Shown: positions 12,051 through 25,710 of the stretch, piece after piece
How positions within the stretch are numbered: position 1 is the first letter of the stretch
Layout: each line of letters starts with the position of its first letter
From: Laburnicola sp. R22_1
Lineage: Eukaryota; Ascomycota; Dothideomycetes; Pleosporales; Didymosphaeriaceae
DNA: 64,000 nucleotides
NCBI GenBank assembly: GCA_014281115.1
Contig: JACONQ010000013.1
Location: 186,001 to 250,000, forward strand
Direction of reading: 5' to 3'
Notes under the pieces: model-generated
Seen by the model: the letters and a program-made list of their open reading frames with translations, nothing else
Databases searched by the model: none
Told to the model about the DNA's origin: nothing
Position numbers and translations under genes: made by a program

Positions 12051-12546
12051 TAAAATTATAGTAATTTATAGTAATTTATAGTAGAATATAGACTTATATA
12101 TAGTAAAGTTATAATAAATATAGTTCTTATTACTACTATATAACTATAATAGACTTTTAAAAGTATCTCTATATAAATAACGATATAAACTATAGAAATA
12201 AATATTAACTAAGTATTACTATTATCCTAGATATCGTCGCTGCCACCGCGCAATATATTCTAAAGACTTAACGCTATATAATATAAAGGCTTAAACGCGC
12301 ATATATTCTTTATAAAGTAGCAAATAATCCTATCCTTTAATTTAAACTATATAGTAATATTATATAGGTCGCTTCTAGGGTTTAATATATAGTAGAGATT
12401 GTTAATTGTCTACTATTATTTAAGTACTATCTCTATAGCCTGCGTATAGTTATACTATTTATCTAGAGTCTACTTATTAATAAGCTACTAAAAGAACTTC
12501 TTTATAAAGTCTTTATTATTTTTACCTAAGTATATAGGACTTAATA

Positions 12547-12627
12547 GTTTTTTTGCGACTAAGGGATTTCTAATAAAAATATTACAATAATAGTAGATAT
12601 CCCTCCTACTATTGTATACACAGATAT
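12547..12627 (-). mobile_element. Retroposon family A, copy reduced to 81 bp
   Basis: An 81-bp fragment of the family A T-rich/A-rich end (starting with gtttttttgcgactaaggg on the plus strand), flanked by the exact 10-bp direct repeat ggacttaata at 12537-12546 and 12628-12637. It corresponds to the last part of the long copies at 25711-26891 and 28147-29268. Confidence 0.82.
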
Positions 12628-12924
12628 GGACTTAATATGAGTATATTAAGAGAAGAGATAGCTTAAGAAGTAGGCGTAAGAGCCTTAATGTAATTAATAG
12701 GTGTAAAAGACATAATAGAAGAGACTAATAGTAATAAACTATAAAGCTAACTCTACTATTAATGCTAGAAATTTAGGTAATATTACTAGTACTCCTTTTC
12801 TAGCCTAAGCTACTCTCTTTACTTTTTACGCTCCTCCTTCTCCTCTTTTAAATAACTAATTTAACACTTTATCTTACGTCTAGCTATCTCTTACTTTATA
12901 TACTTTATTTCTACTATATTAAAG

Positions 12925-13132
12925 TGTAAAGGCACTATAGGGGTTATTACGCCGTATATAAGATAATAGTAGATATTAGAATCTAAATATAAGATAGTAG
13001 CAATACATATATAAGGTGGATACGTAGGCAGGCTATATATATAGCCTCGCTTAGGACCTTACTTAGTAATTACACTAGTCCTAAAAGGGTAATATAATAT
13101 AAGCGAGGGGGTTGCACCTTAGATTAGTAATA
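12925..13132 (-). repeat. 3' LTR (208 bp) of the gypsy element
   Basis: Pairs with 29905-30112; both are exactly 208 bp and share long identical stretches such as agattagtaata at one end. The polypurine tract lies immediately next to it. Confidence 0.88.
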
Positions 13133-13371
13133 CTACTCCCCTCTTTATAGTAGCAACTCTAGTACTACTAAAATTCTTCTAACTCTATATTAATTTCTAG
13201 ATAACTATTACGCTTTATTATAATCTATTACATTTTATTACAAACTATTACGCACTATTGCTAATTATTATAATTCTTATAGTAATTTACACTAAATTAC
13301 TATAACTATCTACTAAAATTACTATAGATTTAGTCTAATTTATTAATGTCTATTAGGATTGTATTATTAAT

Positions 13372-13560
13372 ACTATTGTTATTAATACTATTATTATTAG
13401 TACTATTATTATTAGTACTATTATTATTAGTACTATTATTATTAGTACTATTATTATTAGTACTATTATTATTAGTACTATTATTATTAGTACTATTATT
13501 ATTAGTACTATTATTATTAGTACTATTATTATTAATACTACTATTATTAGTACTATTGTT
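13372..13560 (+). repeat. 15-bp microsatellite/minisatellite array
   Basis: About 12 nearly perfect copies of attattattagtact. It creates an artificial Leu/Val-rich reading frame. The array is much more uniform than the surrounding RIP-mutated DNA, so it probably expanded recently. Confidence 0.92.
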
Positions 13561-15011
13561 ACATAGATTAGTATGCTTAACCTAGCTAAGAGAATTACTA
13601 CTAGGAGGGTTCCTAGGGGAACTACTATCTATTACTAACTTAAGACCTATATCTATCTATCTCTAAATATCTAGATAGGCGTCTATAACCAAAGTAGTAG
13701 TAAAGCATATAATAATATTCTAATGCGTAATAAAATTATTAAAGTTATATAATATAGTAGGCTTTCTTAGATTCTTAGCGTAAAATCTAGTAATAAGATA
13801 GGGATAATTAAGTAGGTTATAATAGGGCTCCTAGGTAGAGTCTTTACAACTATCCTATATAACTTTATACTCTATAACGCTATAGTTAGGAGCGTATAGG
13901 TTCTTCTTTAACTTATTTAACCAGTAGGTAAGTATAGTCTTTACCTTATACTTCTTATTTATATATTTGTTTAGTAGTATATTATTCTTATTATATATCT
14001 AACTATTAAGCAGTTACTTATTATAGAGGTATAGTAGCTATAAGTAGAAAATATTATATAAACAGCCTATTTCCTTAGGTAGGTTAAGCTTATATACTAT
14101 ATTATTAATAACTTATACTATATAAAAAGGTCCTCTATTCTTATAGTTAAGTAATAAGCTAGGCCTCTTAGTCTTAAGATTGTGTGCGTTTAATATTACC
14201 TTATTACTAACCTTAAAAAATAGTGCTAGTGCACACTTTATATCTATATACTTAGCCTATTTAATTTATACCTATTACAAATTATTATATAGAAAGTTAT
14301 ATAAGTAGGTAAGAGAGTTAATAAAGTTATTTACGCGTTAATAATTTATACGTGCGAGCACTATAAGTAGGCGCTTGCTAGTAGTAGTGTACCTACTTAC
14401 TAACTTAATATTATATAATTAAGCTAGTTTAGTACGATTACGTAGTAAATAGCTCTTAGTAGTAATAAAGGGAGCTACTCTAGTTAATTTGCTAACTAAA
14501 AAGTTAGTAATAAACTCTGCTATAGGTAAGTATAAGGCCTAGTTATCTTATTAATAGTTAATGTATACGCATAAGTATTCCTTTAGCGTAGTATTAGTAA
14601 TCTCTATCTAGCTATCTATTTTAGAATGCTAACTAGTAGATAATTATAGTTTAGTGCTAAGACGTTTGCAAAGCCATTTCTAAAAATAAAATAAAAACTA
14701 TTAACTATAGTTACTAATAATATCCTCTATAAAACTCTTTTTATACTAGATATAGGTAATAAGAGCCTCTATAACTGTCTTAGTTATAATTTTAAATATA
14801 GGGATAAACTTCTTCTTTTTACTAAGCTGGTTTATAATAACTATAATAGCTATATAGGTCTTACTATTATTATAATATAGTAGTAAGCTAATAATAAAGT
14901 ATATTAAATAGACTTCTACTATTAATTTAGAATTAGTAGTGGATACAATAAACTATACTTAGCGTTATAGTATAGCTTACTGTAGTAGTGGAATATATAG
15001 ATGTAAATATA

Positions 15012-15117
15012 TAGCATTATTTTATCTACCTAGAGGTAGGACGACAAAGACTTTTATCTTAAGTAATATAACAAAAAAGTAGAGCCCCCTGCTTAGTAAT
15101 TTAAAAAGGCGTATAGG
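15012..15117 (-). mobile_element. Retroposon family B, copy 5 (106 bp)
   Basis: Inserted in the gypsy pol region and flanked by the exact 10-bp direct repeat tgtaaatata at 15002-15011 and 15118-15127. The sequence matches the other family B copies in reverse orientation (gtagagccccctgcttagta). Confidence 0.82.
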
Positions 15118-18100
15118 TGTAAATATAATAGGTAATAGTGTGTATTGTATATAGCTAATAGTACTAGTAACTAATATATTTATAAGTACTCTTATAACTA
15201 ATATATCTAGTAGTAACACTATTATAAGCTTATTTAAGAATATATATATAAAGCTTCTTATTACTAGAGATGTATAGTTAGTTCTTAATATATAGTAGAC
15301 CCTTACTTAACTAATAGCTAGCAACCTTAATCCTATGTTTCTACTTAAGGAGCTTCTCTAGCAAATATTAAGCTTTTGCCTTAATAGTGGCAATAATATC
15401 TTAGACTATCTTATTAATAGTATAGGCTATCTTAATATTCTTAAGTAATTGCGCTATCTTATTAGTCTTTATTATAGTTATAGTAATAGAATTATTATTA
15501 TTAGTAGTAAGTTTAGTAATATAGTATAATATAGCTGCAAGCTATAAACTAAAGTAATAACTTTTATTTAATAAAGCGTAGGCAGTAGCAACTATATAAT
15601 ATAACTCTTTGCCTTTAAAGATTTCTAGCTATAAAACTATCTAGACTTAGTATTATTAGTAGGTATTGTTATTGCCTTTAGATAAGTTACCTAGACAGTG
15701 CGTTAAGATATTAAGTTTTATACCTTATTTACTAGAATAGTACTAAATATAAAAGTTAAACTTAGCTAGAAACTCTACTTATTACGCTTATTATTAATTA
15801 AACTACTTACTAGTTATAAAGTACTATAAAGCAAGGTAATTAGTAATAATATTAATAGAATTCTAGGTATCTAATAGCTTAGATCTCTATTCTTTAAAGG
15901 CGCGTACAATAGCTAGAAGCTCCTTATTATAGATCTTATAGTTACACTCTATAGGGTTTATTTTATATAATAAGTACGTAATAGGCTATAGTACGCCCTA
16001 CTTATCCTTTTATAATAGTACTACTATAGTAACAAAGTCTAATATGTTAGTCTCTAGCTAGATTTACTTATCTAGGTTAAAATAGACTAGAATAAGTGCT
16101 ATTATAAAGGCCTACTTAAGTGCTTTAAAAGTAATTGCTGCAAAAGTCCCTAGTTTAATAGGCTAGTTCTTTAGCATATTACCTTTAGTTAAATTTGTTA
16201 GTAGGCAAGTAATTTAACTAAAATCTTTAATAAATTATTAGTAGAAGTTTGCAAAACCTAAAAAAGACTATATATTTTTAAGCAACTATTGCAGCTGCTA
16301 ATTATATACTACCTAAACCTTTTTAGGGTCTATTTTAATATCCTTAGTAGTTAGTATAATTCTTAAGTACTTAACCTTCTTAACTTTAAAGTAACACTTA
16401 TTAATATTTAGATATAGACTAGCTTATCTAAGTTTATTAACTATAGTCTATATATATTTAATATAATCCTCCTTAGTTTTACTATATATAAGTATGTTAT
16501 CTAAGTAAGCTATATAAAATTTATCTAGGTATTATTATAATATCTTATTAATATATATTTAAAAAGTACTAGAAGCTCTAGTAAGTCTAAATAGTATAAA
16601 AGTGTACTTATAAAGTCTATATTGCATAAAAAACGCTATTTATATATTACCTTTCTTAACGTATATATTATTAAAACCTATAATAATATCTATAATAGAC
16701 ATAAACCTTATCTTATTTATACGCACTAGCGTGTCTTTTATAATAGTGGCGTATTGCGATTATACTTTATAATAGTATTAATTGCGTAATAATTAATGCA
16801 AATGCGTAATTCACCCCCCAGTTTTTAATAATAAGAATAGGAGACGCGTACTAAGAAGTGCTTATCTGCAAAAACTCTTTTATAGTTATTTTATTAATAT
16901 ATTCCTTAACTATTATAGTCTCTAGTTATATAAGACTATATAGATATAATTATAGGGCTTTATTATTAATAAGGTTAATAGTATAGTTAACTCTAGGGTA
17001 ACAATAAGGTAACTTATTAGCCTCCTTTAGGTTAAAATACTAAGACTTATTTTATAACTATATAGGTAACAACTATCTTATCTTACTTATTATATAGGGC
17101 TTATTAGATAACTTTTTATAAACTTATTATAATCTAACTAACTATATATAGTAAGTCCTATAGTAGCGCAGAATGTCTACGCATCGCAATTGCCTATTAT
17201 TAAGTTAAGCAGTCAACCTAGCTAGTTTTAGTTATAAGGCTCTAGCCAAGTTATAAAGTCTAGGCTATAGACTACTATTAGATAAGCTGCCTAGCTAGTA
17301 ATTAGACTAATATCCTCGCAAGTTATTATAGGTTATAAGGAACTAGTAGGTGGCTTATTATAGTATATAGTTTTAGGCAGCGCATCTTTAAGGCAATAAA
17401 CTAGGCAATAATATATATTAAATATTATAGATTTGTTATATAACCCTAGTTGTAGATTATAAGCAAATATTTAATTTATGCTAAGAATAATATTAAAAGT
17501 GCTAATATTAGTAATAAAGCACATTGTAGTACTAGTATAAGTACTATATTATATTATAAGGTCTATAGCTTAACTAATCTTATCTATAACTTTGCTATTT
17601 GTAAGGCATAGAGTAATTAGGTTATTAATATAGTATAGTTTTAGCTAGTGTTATTTAATATATAAAAACTAATAAAACTTGCGCTAGCTCTAGTGTTAGT
17701 AAGCTATTACGTCTTTGCCTATTTTTAAGGTGTAGCTAGTTTAACTAAATAAGTAAACTAGAGTTATTATTTAGTTTTATTTAGTTAATCTATATTAATT
17801 ATAGAAATCTATTATATATACTATAGGTTAAGACCTAGTTTTATATCTAATTTAAACTTATTAATCTTTTACTATACTACTATAAGGTTTCTTTATATAC
17901 GCTGTTATTGTTACTTTATTACCTAATTTTACTCTAGAGCTACTAAAAATATAACTTATTCTTATCCTTATAGTCCTAACCTTAACGTATGTCTAGGTTA
18001 TTATTAGCTAGATTATTAGGTTTAGATAACTTACTATAGAAGCTATTATATCTATATATCCTATATAGATAGTTAGAGTTTATTTAAATAGTATAGATAT

Positions 18101-18623
18101 ACTACGCGTCTTTATAATTAATAAGGTCTAAGAGAATAATATAAAGACACTTAATATCCTTTACTAAAGTAATAGTATTATTATAATATCTAGTAGTCGC
18201 GTCTATTACTTAATGTCCCACTGCGCCATATTTAAAATAGGTATTAGCTTTAGCTAGTAGGTCTAATTTGCGTAATATACGCCTATAGTTATTGCGCCTA
18301 GTAGACTTTATATATAGGGTAGATAAAGTAGTATGTATAGTAGTATAAGATCTAGTTATAATTATATTTATTATATAAGCTTTTAAGTAGTTAGAAGCTA
18401 TTATAGAGACTTCTAAATAACCTATTATAAATTCGCAATTAAGGCTTTCTATATACAATGCTTATTTTATATAAGTAGTAAAAAAGACTTACTAAGGACA
18501 GATAACGCGTTAGTAGTATATATAATATAAGAATATATAAGCTAGTAGGCATAATTTATTAGTAAGTAGTTAGGCATACTAAGATAGTTAACAACTGCTA
18601 TAAATTGCGTATACTAATCTATA

Positions 18624-18750
18624 GTTTTTTTTTGCGACTAAGGGGTTTCTAATAAAATTATTACAATAATAGTAGTTATCTCTCCTACTATTGTTAATAC
18701 AGAAAAGCGTTTTAAGATAGTGTTAATAAAAAGAAGTTAGCACGTTATAG
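18624..18750 (-). mobile_element. Retroposon family A, copy reduced to 127 bp
   Basis: Flanked by the exact 12-bp repeat tactaatctata (18612-18623 and 18751-18762). On the minus strand it ends with the family tail cttagtcgcaaaaaaaaa and begins about 127 bp before it, inside a region that also exists in the long copies (ctttttattaaca followed by aaaacgctttt). Confidence 0.85.
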
Positions 18751-18799
18751 TACTAATCTATAAGAGTCTCTCTAGGGCCCTAGACTAGAGTATCGCCTA

Positions 18800-18985
18800 T
18801 AGGCTAGTAAATGGGTTCGGGGTACCCAGCTTAGATATAGGGTTAGGCTGGGGTCGCATAGACCCTAGGTATAGGTTAGGTTAGGGTTGCATAGACCCTA
18901 GATATAGGTTAGATTAGGTTATATAGACCCTAGGTATAGGTTAGGTTAGGTTATATAGACTTCTAGGTGTAGGTTAAATTAGGGT
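18800..18985 (+). repeat. Degenerate tandem repeat, about 45-bp unit
   Basis: Four or so copies of a unit containing catagaccctaggtatagg followed by ttaggttaggg. A related reverse-complement sequence (cttaacctaatctatacc) occurs at about 24802, so this may be the subterminal repeat of the hAT relic between them. Confidence 0.6.
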
Positions 18986-19229
18986 ATCTATTAGAGTTGC
19001 ATAACTTATATTATATAAAATTAATAGTAATAAGATTAGTAACTTTACTTACTCTTTAAAGGTATATAAGAAAAGAGATCTAAGTAAAAGTAAAATTAAC
19101 ACTATTTTGCTATTAATATATATATTTATTATATCTTATTATTGCTAACGCTATAGTAGCGCTAAGGCCTTAACTACTTTTATAGTAGCTCGCTATCTAA
19201 AACCTTAGAACCTTATATAGTTTTAATAG

Positions 19230-20520
19230 TCTCCTTATTAGCTAGTAGCTTATATAAATTATTCCCCTTATCTAATAGTGCTATGTCCCTTAAATTATTC
19301 TCCCCTATATTAGAATCTAATAACTTTATAGATTATTTATTAGCTATTATAAACTTAACTATTATAACCTTTTAAATTATTTAAGTAGCGAGATTATGTC
19401 TTTAATTCCTAATTATATCCCTACTAGTGTTAAAAACGCGCTTAATACCTATCTATAAAATTTATACTACTATGATATCCTTTATAATCTATACAAGTTA
19501 GGGATAAGATATTTAATAAACTTTTTACTACGCTAGTATATTAAACTTATTACCCTTTTTAACTATAAGAGGACTTAGGTATATTTCTCCTTTTATCTAA
19601 GTTAGGCCTAAGTTATAATTAATATCTAGCGTAGCTAAACTTTAGCTAAAAGTAGAGAGGCTACTAGACTATAAACTAGATAGCAAAGAAGGCTTTTAAA
19701 ACTATTTACTACCTTGCAACTATCTTAGGTTAGTATTTAAGACTAGAGTAGGGTCCTTAGCTATTAGGCTGTTATAGCAATTAAAGTACTCTAGAAACTA
19801 TTAGTAGTATATATACTTATTCTAGGTCTCCTATATCTTATTCTATATAACTATTAATATATTACTATAATAAATAGCTATAATTATAATACCTTATACG
19901 CTATAAGCTTTTATAAAGAATCTAATATTATTATATAGTTAAATAAGAAACCTTTCTCTCTATCTATCCTTAAGTAATACTTGCGCAACTTTTCTTATCC
20001 TATCTTAGCTGTAGCCTATATAGCTTCTAGCTATCTAATATTTTTTAACTCTTTAATAAGCTTATTATTTATCTTATTTAAGAAATTAAAGAGCTAGTTA
20101 TATATAAGCTAGATATATAGGACCTAGAATTTCTAGTTCTTACTTAGGAAGTTTATAGCCTCCTTAAACTTTTAAAGCATAGAAGTAATTAACTTAAGAT
20201 ATAACTATTCTAGAGTTAATAGTTAAAGTTTCTTAAGGTCTTTAAAGTCTGCCTTTATAGTATTGCTATAAGCAAAAGCATTTAATTTCCTAGTTATCTT
20301 TATTATAATCTTCTTCTCTAGCTATATATTAATATTTGCCTAAAGCTTTAGTGCGCGCTCGCATATATTATATATAGAGTTCTATCTTATTTAAACATCT
20401 TAAATTATAGACAATTACTTCTTTAGTAGTGTGTTACTCTACGTTATAAGAAATTACTTAAATTGCTATAGTAACTAGTTAATTGCAATACAAATAGCAC
20501 AGAGCTACGCACTAGTTAGT
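19230..20520 (-). pseudogene. hAT transposase relic
   Basis: With stops read as Gln/Trp, the minus strand gives hAT landmarks in order. These are a degraded LDVKTRWNST-like box followed by CERALKL at about 20400, then KYYLRIDRERG and ILDSLQKL near 19970-19900. The dimerisation (hATC) region follows at about 19520-19330: YPQLVQIIKDI, then RVFDTSRDIIRNQRHNL, the degraded form of ERVFSTARDI. The protein is dead. Its borders are uncertain: similar short inverted sequences around 18791 and 24843 (sharing aggctag, then aaat) may be its TIRs, but no 8-bp duplication was confirmed. It lies inside the gypsy element and is therefore younger than it. Confidence 0.75.
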
Positions 20521-20521
20521 T

Positions 20522-20690
20522 TATAATAACTTTTTATAATAACTTTCTATAATAACTTTCTATAATAACTTTCTATAATAACTTTCTATAATAACTTTCT
20601 ATAATAACTTTCTATAATAACTTTCTATAATAACTTTCTATAATAACTTTCTATAACTTTCTATAATAACTTTCTATAATAATAGCTAAC
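20522..20690 (+). repeat. 13-bp tandem repeat
   Basis: About 12 copies of actttctataata with one phase slip near 20650. Located just upstream of the recognised hAT coding part, within its element. Confidence 0.92.
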
Positions 20691-22225
20691 ATACCTTGCG
20701 AAGGGAATTTAGAATAGATATCTACGCCTAGATTTTGTTTATATATTATCGCTGTAGCGTCTCTTTAGAGTTAAGATTAATAGACGCTAATAACTTAAAG
20801 TAATAGATAATATCTTAAACTATAAGGTTAATAGTATAAGTAAGATATAAGATTGTATTCTCTTTTTAATTCTAGGTAATATTCTTCTCTAATAGTTTAT
20901 TCTAGACACTCTAAGCTAGGATACTATTATTATTAGTATTATTATATATAATTACTAGGAGCTTCTGCGCAGTTCCTATATTCTTAAGGACCTATAGTAC
21001 CTCTAATACTATTAATACTCTAGTATAGCTGCTATATATTAGTATAAAATTAAGCAGCTTCTCCTTAAGCTGCTAAGCATTATTAATATAGTAACTATTA
21101 ATAACTAGAAAGCTAAGGTAATTAGCTATAGACTACGCGTTAAGCAAAATAGAGAGTTTAGTTACCCTACTATATTACTAAAAATAGCTACCTTAGCAGT
21201 ATTAAATTTATTTAGGACTATCTAGCAAAACCTATACTAGCTAGTTATTATAGTGTTAGGCCTAAGGAAACAAAGAAAGTGTTAAAAGGATAGCCGCTCT
21301 ACTATTTAAAAGGACTAGTTATTATTAATTACTATCTATATAAGTTTAGTTTTAAACACCTATAAAGAGTATGTAGGATATAAAATAGCTATCTGCTTTT
21401 TTTTATACTAAAAAGTAAAAGTCCTTTTATAAATAGGCTTATTCTACTATATATATATTTAGAACCTTATATAGTTAATAAGGTGCTTAGTACTAATTAG
21501 CTAGGTACTAGTAAAGTTAACACTTCGGTATTATAGTATATAGCTGCAGTTAAGATAGAATATATATAGATAACTAGAGGGGTACTCTACGCCCTCCTAG
21601 AATATAGTCTAGATAATATCTATATAAAGGTAAAAGTTCTAGTGTAGGTTATAGGTTTGTTTATCTTTAGCCTATTAAGTATTAAACTACTACGCGTTCT
21701 ATATAGCAAATATTTTTTTCCTTATTTCTGACTCTTAAAAGTCTAAAGAGGGATATTAGATAAGATAAATTATTCTACTTCCTAACCTATTAGTCTATAG
21801 GGCTAGAATTCTATATCTAAAAAGAGAATCTAGTAGTAAAACAACTAGTTTATTAATAGAGGGCTATAGCACTTAAAAATATTAGTATAATAAAAAGACG
21901 TAATAACTAGTTAAATAGTTGTTTAAGAGAATAGTAGTTTAAAAGAGAATAGAATAAACTAAATTCTATAATATTAACTATAGTAGTGTTTAACTAATAT
22001 TAAGGTTAGCTAAAAATAGCGTGCAGCGCATAGTGTGCTAATAATAAGTTGGTTTTAGATTTAGACTACTATATAGCCCTTTATTATAGAGTTAGTTTTA
22101 AGTAGTAATTAGCTTATTACTATACTATTATAGACGGTATTCTTAGTAACTAGTATATAATTATTAGCTATAATAATTAGCTATAGCAAAACTACAACTC
22201 TAGCTTATCTTATCCTACGTGCTAA

Positions 22226-22345
22226 TTATTATCTAAAATCCCCTTAGCACCTAAGCCCTCCTTATTATCTAAAATCCCCTTATTATCTAAAACCCTCTTA
22301 GCACCTAAGCCCTCCTTATTATCTAAACCCCTTTAGTACCTAAGC
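22226..22345 (+). repeat. Short direct repeats, about 36-bp unit
   Basis: Three imperfect copies of ttattatctaaaatcccc, followed in part by ttagcacctaagccctcc. No flanking duplication seen. Confidence 0.7.
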
Positions 22346-22541
22346 TCCTAAAGTCTAAGAAACCCTTAAAGTCTATATTCTTATCTATAATATTAGAGTT
22401 ATACCTATCTAGCAGCTCCTAGAAATAAGCCTTAAGCTCCTTTCTATTATTCTTAATTTCCTCTTTACACTTTTAATTATTATTCTCCTTAATATACGCC
22501 TTATTGCTATTAAGCATACTATCCTTACCATAGTTAATAAG

Positions 22542-22710
22542 CCCCGTGCCAAGACCGCCAAGCTTGCTTAGCAGTTCGAACACGCTTTTTTTTGTCATTA
22601 CCTTTTTCACGCTCTTTTTAATTACTAAGTAGGGGGCTCTGCTTTTTTTGTCGTATTATTTAGGATGAAAGCCTTTGTCGTGCTACCCCTAGATAGTTAA
22701 TTTAATGCCA
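22542..22710 (+). mobile_element. Retroposon family B, longest copy (169 bp)
   Basis: Flanked by the exact 13-bp direct repeat catagttaataag (22529-22541 and 22711-22723). It starts ccccgtgccaagaccgcc, contains gcagttcgaacacgc (a weak Pol III B-box look-alike), and ends gttaatttaatgcca. Being the longest member, it best approximates the full unit. Its first 45 bp are much less AT-biased than the surroundings. Confidence 0.85.
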
Positions 22711-24148
22711 CATAGTTAATAAGATTAGTAGAAGAACTAGGCTTATAATAACTAATAATTATTAGTAAAGCTATGTAATAAATAAGTATAATAAACTTAC
22801 AATTATTTCTTATTAATAACTATTACTAGCTCTTTAGTAATTAGACCTATATTGCCTACGCTGTTGCAAAAGTCCTTTTATTCTTTCTTATTAGTTTTAC
22901 TCTTAAAGCTATTAGTCTTAAGCTTTCTTACGTCTGCCTTATATATATTGCGTAAGAGCTTCTTATATACTCTACTATAACTAAAGATTTATTTATTTAC
23001 GCAATTCTATAGTATAGAAGGGCCTTTTCCTTTACTAGTAGCAATTCTACACTTAGCTAGAGCTGCTTAGTAAGTCTTTAGATTAACTTTATTTTTAATC
23101 TTATCCTACTTCCTATATATAGCTATTAGTTTCGCCTCTAACTAGTTGCCTACGCCTTATTAGTTAACTAATATATAATAATAGGATATAATAATATACT
23201 ACTTCTTTAATTCTTAAAGTAGAACTATATAAGCTCTTCTTCTTTCTACGCAAGCTATTAATACTTTTACGCTTTAGAGAGTAGTTAGTAGTTCTTATTA
23301 TTATAAAGCTTTTTTAAGCTAATATTATATAGCTTAATTAGCTAATTTAGTAAAGTCTAGTATCTTTGTTTCTTTACTATAAAGTGTATTGCAAGATCTC
23401 TATATAATAGTATAGGTACTACTACTAAGTGCACTTTTAAATAGCACTTTATAGTTAGTAGAATAATCTTTCTAAAAGCTACCTTATCTATAATAAAAAA
23501 ATAGTACTAATCTCTTTATCTCTAAATATAAAGTCCTATCTATATTAGTATATAGTATAATAAAAGGCTGTAATTACTAGGTACCTTAGTAAGACCCTTC
23601 TACTTATTACGCTTAAAATTTGCTAGTATCTATAGGCCGCTGCTTAGGAGGCCCTCTAGAATATTAGGAGACTCTTTCTTAATAGACACTATAGTATAGA
23701 GGATAATAATAATATATAATAACTATAGTTAATATTATAGAGATAATAAAAATATTATTATTATTATAAAAAGTAGCTATAGGGGCCTATATGTATAAGT
23801 AAGGCGCTAATAACACTAGTGTATTTTCTTTACTTACCTTACTACCTACTTAGCTACTCTACCTTACTACCCTTCTAGCTACTTTTTTAATACTTTACAG
23901 TCTTAACTACTATATAACTTTAATTTCTAAAATAATAGTATATGCTAGACTAGTTAAATACTTTAAACTAGTTACTAGCAAATCTTAAGTAAAAAAAAAA
24001 GAAGTCGCTAGCTACTAAGGCTGCGCAAAAGGCGTCTTGGAAATTACTACCTACTACGCTAAAGAGAAAGCACTACTAGAAGCTAGATAGTATATTATTA
24101 TTATAGCTATTTATTATATATATATTCTAATAATATATAACTATTACG

Positions 24149-24244
24149 AAACGCTTTTCTGTGTATACAATAGTAGAAGGGATATCTGTTATTATTGTAA
24201 TATTTTTATTAGAAACCTCTTAGTCGCAAAAAAAAAAACCATAG
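24149..24244 (+). mobile_element. Retroposon family A, copy reduced to 96 bp
   Basis: Begins aaacgcttttctgtg and ends cttagtcgcaaaaaaaa plus ccatag. Flanked by the exact 8-bp repeat ctattacg (24141-24148 and 24245-24252). Confidence 0.78.
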
Positions 24245-25710
24245 CTATTACGCTTAGGAAAATTATAAAGTACTAAAAGAGTATTAAGCCCCTTATTAGG
24301 AAAATACTATTCTATTACCTTATTAAGAAAGTAGCGCAAAATAATAATAAGAAAGATCTGCGCTTCTAGTCTACTATGCTAGCTGCTCTCTAAAAGGCAA
24401 TAGAGGCTTTTCTAATTAGAATATTTAAAAGTATTTCTTTATACTACTCTACTCCTACTATAAAATAAATACTAATACCTCTAAATACTAATATTAACGC
24501 TATTTATACACAATAAGTTACTATATAGGCTAAAAATATATAGCTAGCAGATAGGTACTATAAGAAGTATATAGATACTAGGTAAATAGTAAGGCGCTTA
24601 GTTAGGTTTAAAATAGCTAGGCGCTTAATTAGGTTTAATAGATATATTTAACACTAAAGCTAGACTTTTACTATAATAAGTAAACGTAATAATTGCTACT
24701 ATAATAATAAGAGTATTTTTATAGTAATTTACTATAAAAATTATATATAGCTAAAAAAATATATATAATTAGTTAGACCTAATACAACCTAGTCTATGTA
24801 ATCTTAACCTAATCTATACCTATTTGCTAGCCTAATTGCCTATAATATTTTTCTAGATATCTAATAGTTTATTCTCTAACAAATAGATTTTGTTAAGATA
24901 GTTAAGCATATTAGCTATAGTTGTAGTAGTTTTAAAATATAGGTATATAAGAGTCTAGGCCTACCCCTTTAGTTAGCTTTGCAAATATATAATATAAAGC
25001 TACTTAGTAGGTAAAGTCTATAGTTTATCTATTAACGCATTATGCTAGCGTTTATAGTTATCTTTATCTTTATTCTTATTAGAGAAGAGATTTACCTTAG
25101 GCATTTAAATGCGTAAGTATTAGAGATCTGCTATAAGTTTTAGTAATAGGATTACTTTACAAGGGGGCAGTAGATAGGTCTATTATTATATATAACTTAT
25201 ATAGCTAATAGCACGCCTATTATAATATAAATCTAGGATAAGAGACAGATGTATATAATTAAGTAATAGATTATTTACTAGAGTATAGCAAACTTTAACA
25301 TTAGGAAGTTACTTAATAGAGGGGATAGACTAATTAGGATATTTAAACTATTGCGTATTACAAGGTTAACCCTACTATATAATATAAATAGGTAGTTATC
25401 CCCTAAGCTTAGTAATATAGGTGCAAGCTATATTTAATTCTTATTAAATTATATACTTTACTTTTATTAATTATAAAATATAGTTCTCTAAGTCTTAATA
25501 ATTAACGCGTAGGACGTAATTATCTAGTAGTTCACCTTAGAGCTTCCTAAGTTATTATTATAAAGCTATATAATAAGCGGTAGGGATTTTAGATCTCCTA
25601 AGAGTAATAAAGTCCTTTTTTAATAACTTATAATATGCTCGCAGCTAGATATTATCTTATTTTGCTATCTTAAGGGAGTCCTTATACAATAATATATAAC
25701 CCTTTAATAT

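Larger units (their letters stand above)
10000..12536. other. AT-rich DNA, origin unresolved
   Basis: RIP-degraded sequence. A minus-strand frame at about 10000-10400 looks vaguely like the basic C-terminus of a transposase, but it cannot be assigned. The region includes a 14-bp tandem repeat and a fold-back structure, listed separately. Confidence 0.5.
13200..18900 (-). pseudogene. gypsy gag-pol, RIP-inactivated
   Basis: On the minus strand, with stops read as Gln/Trp, the order is as follows. A gag end with a degraded CCHC knuckle (YFKYGAVGH, about 18240-18210) comes first. Next come reverse transcriptase pieces (SIIDIIIGFNNI at about 16700, then ILFRLTRASSTF where PFGLTNAPATF is usual, at about 16560). 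The active-site box YLDNILIYS lies at about 16500; the second Asp of YLDD is Asn here. The family-typical FLGFANFY stretch follows, then the start of the RNase H connection at about 16200. Integrase is expected over about 15300-13800 but is too degraded to mark motifs confidently. The element is dead. Confidence 0.8.

Noticed and set aside
13346..13585. 79-codon Leu/Val-rich open frame
   Set aside because: It is the translation of the 15-bp microsatellite and has no independent support as a gene.
18791..24843. Exact borders of the internal hAT element
   Set aside because: Similar inverted sequences exist at these points, but no 8-bp duplication could be matched, so the borders are not claimed.
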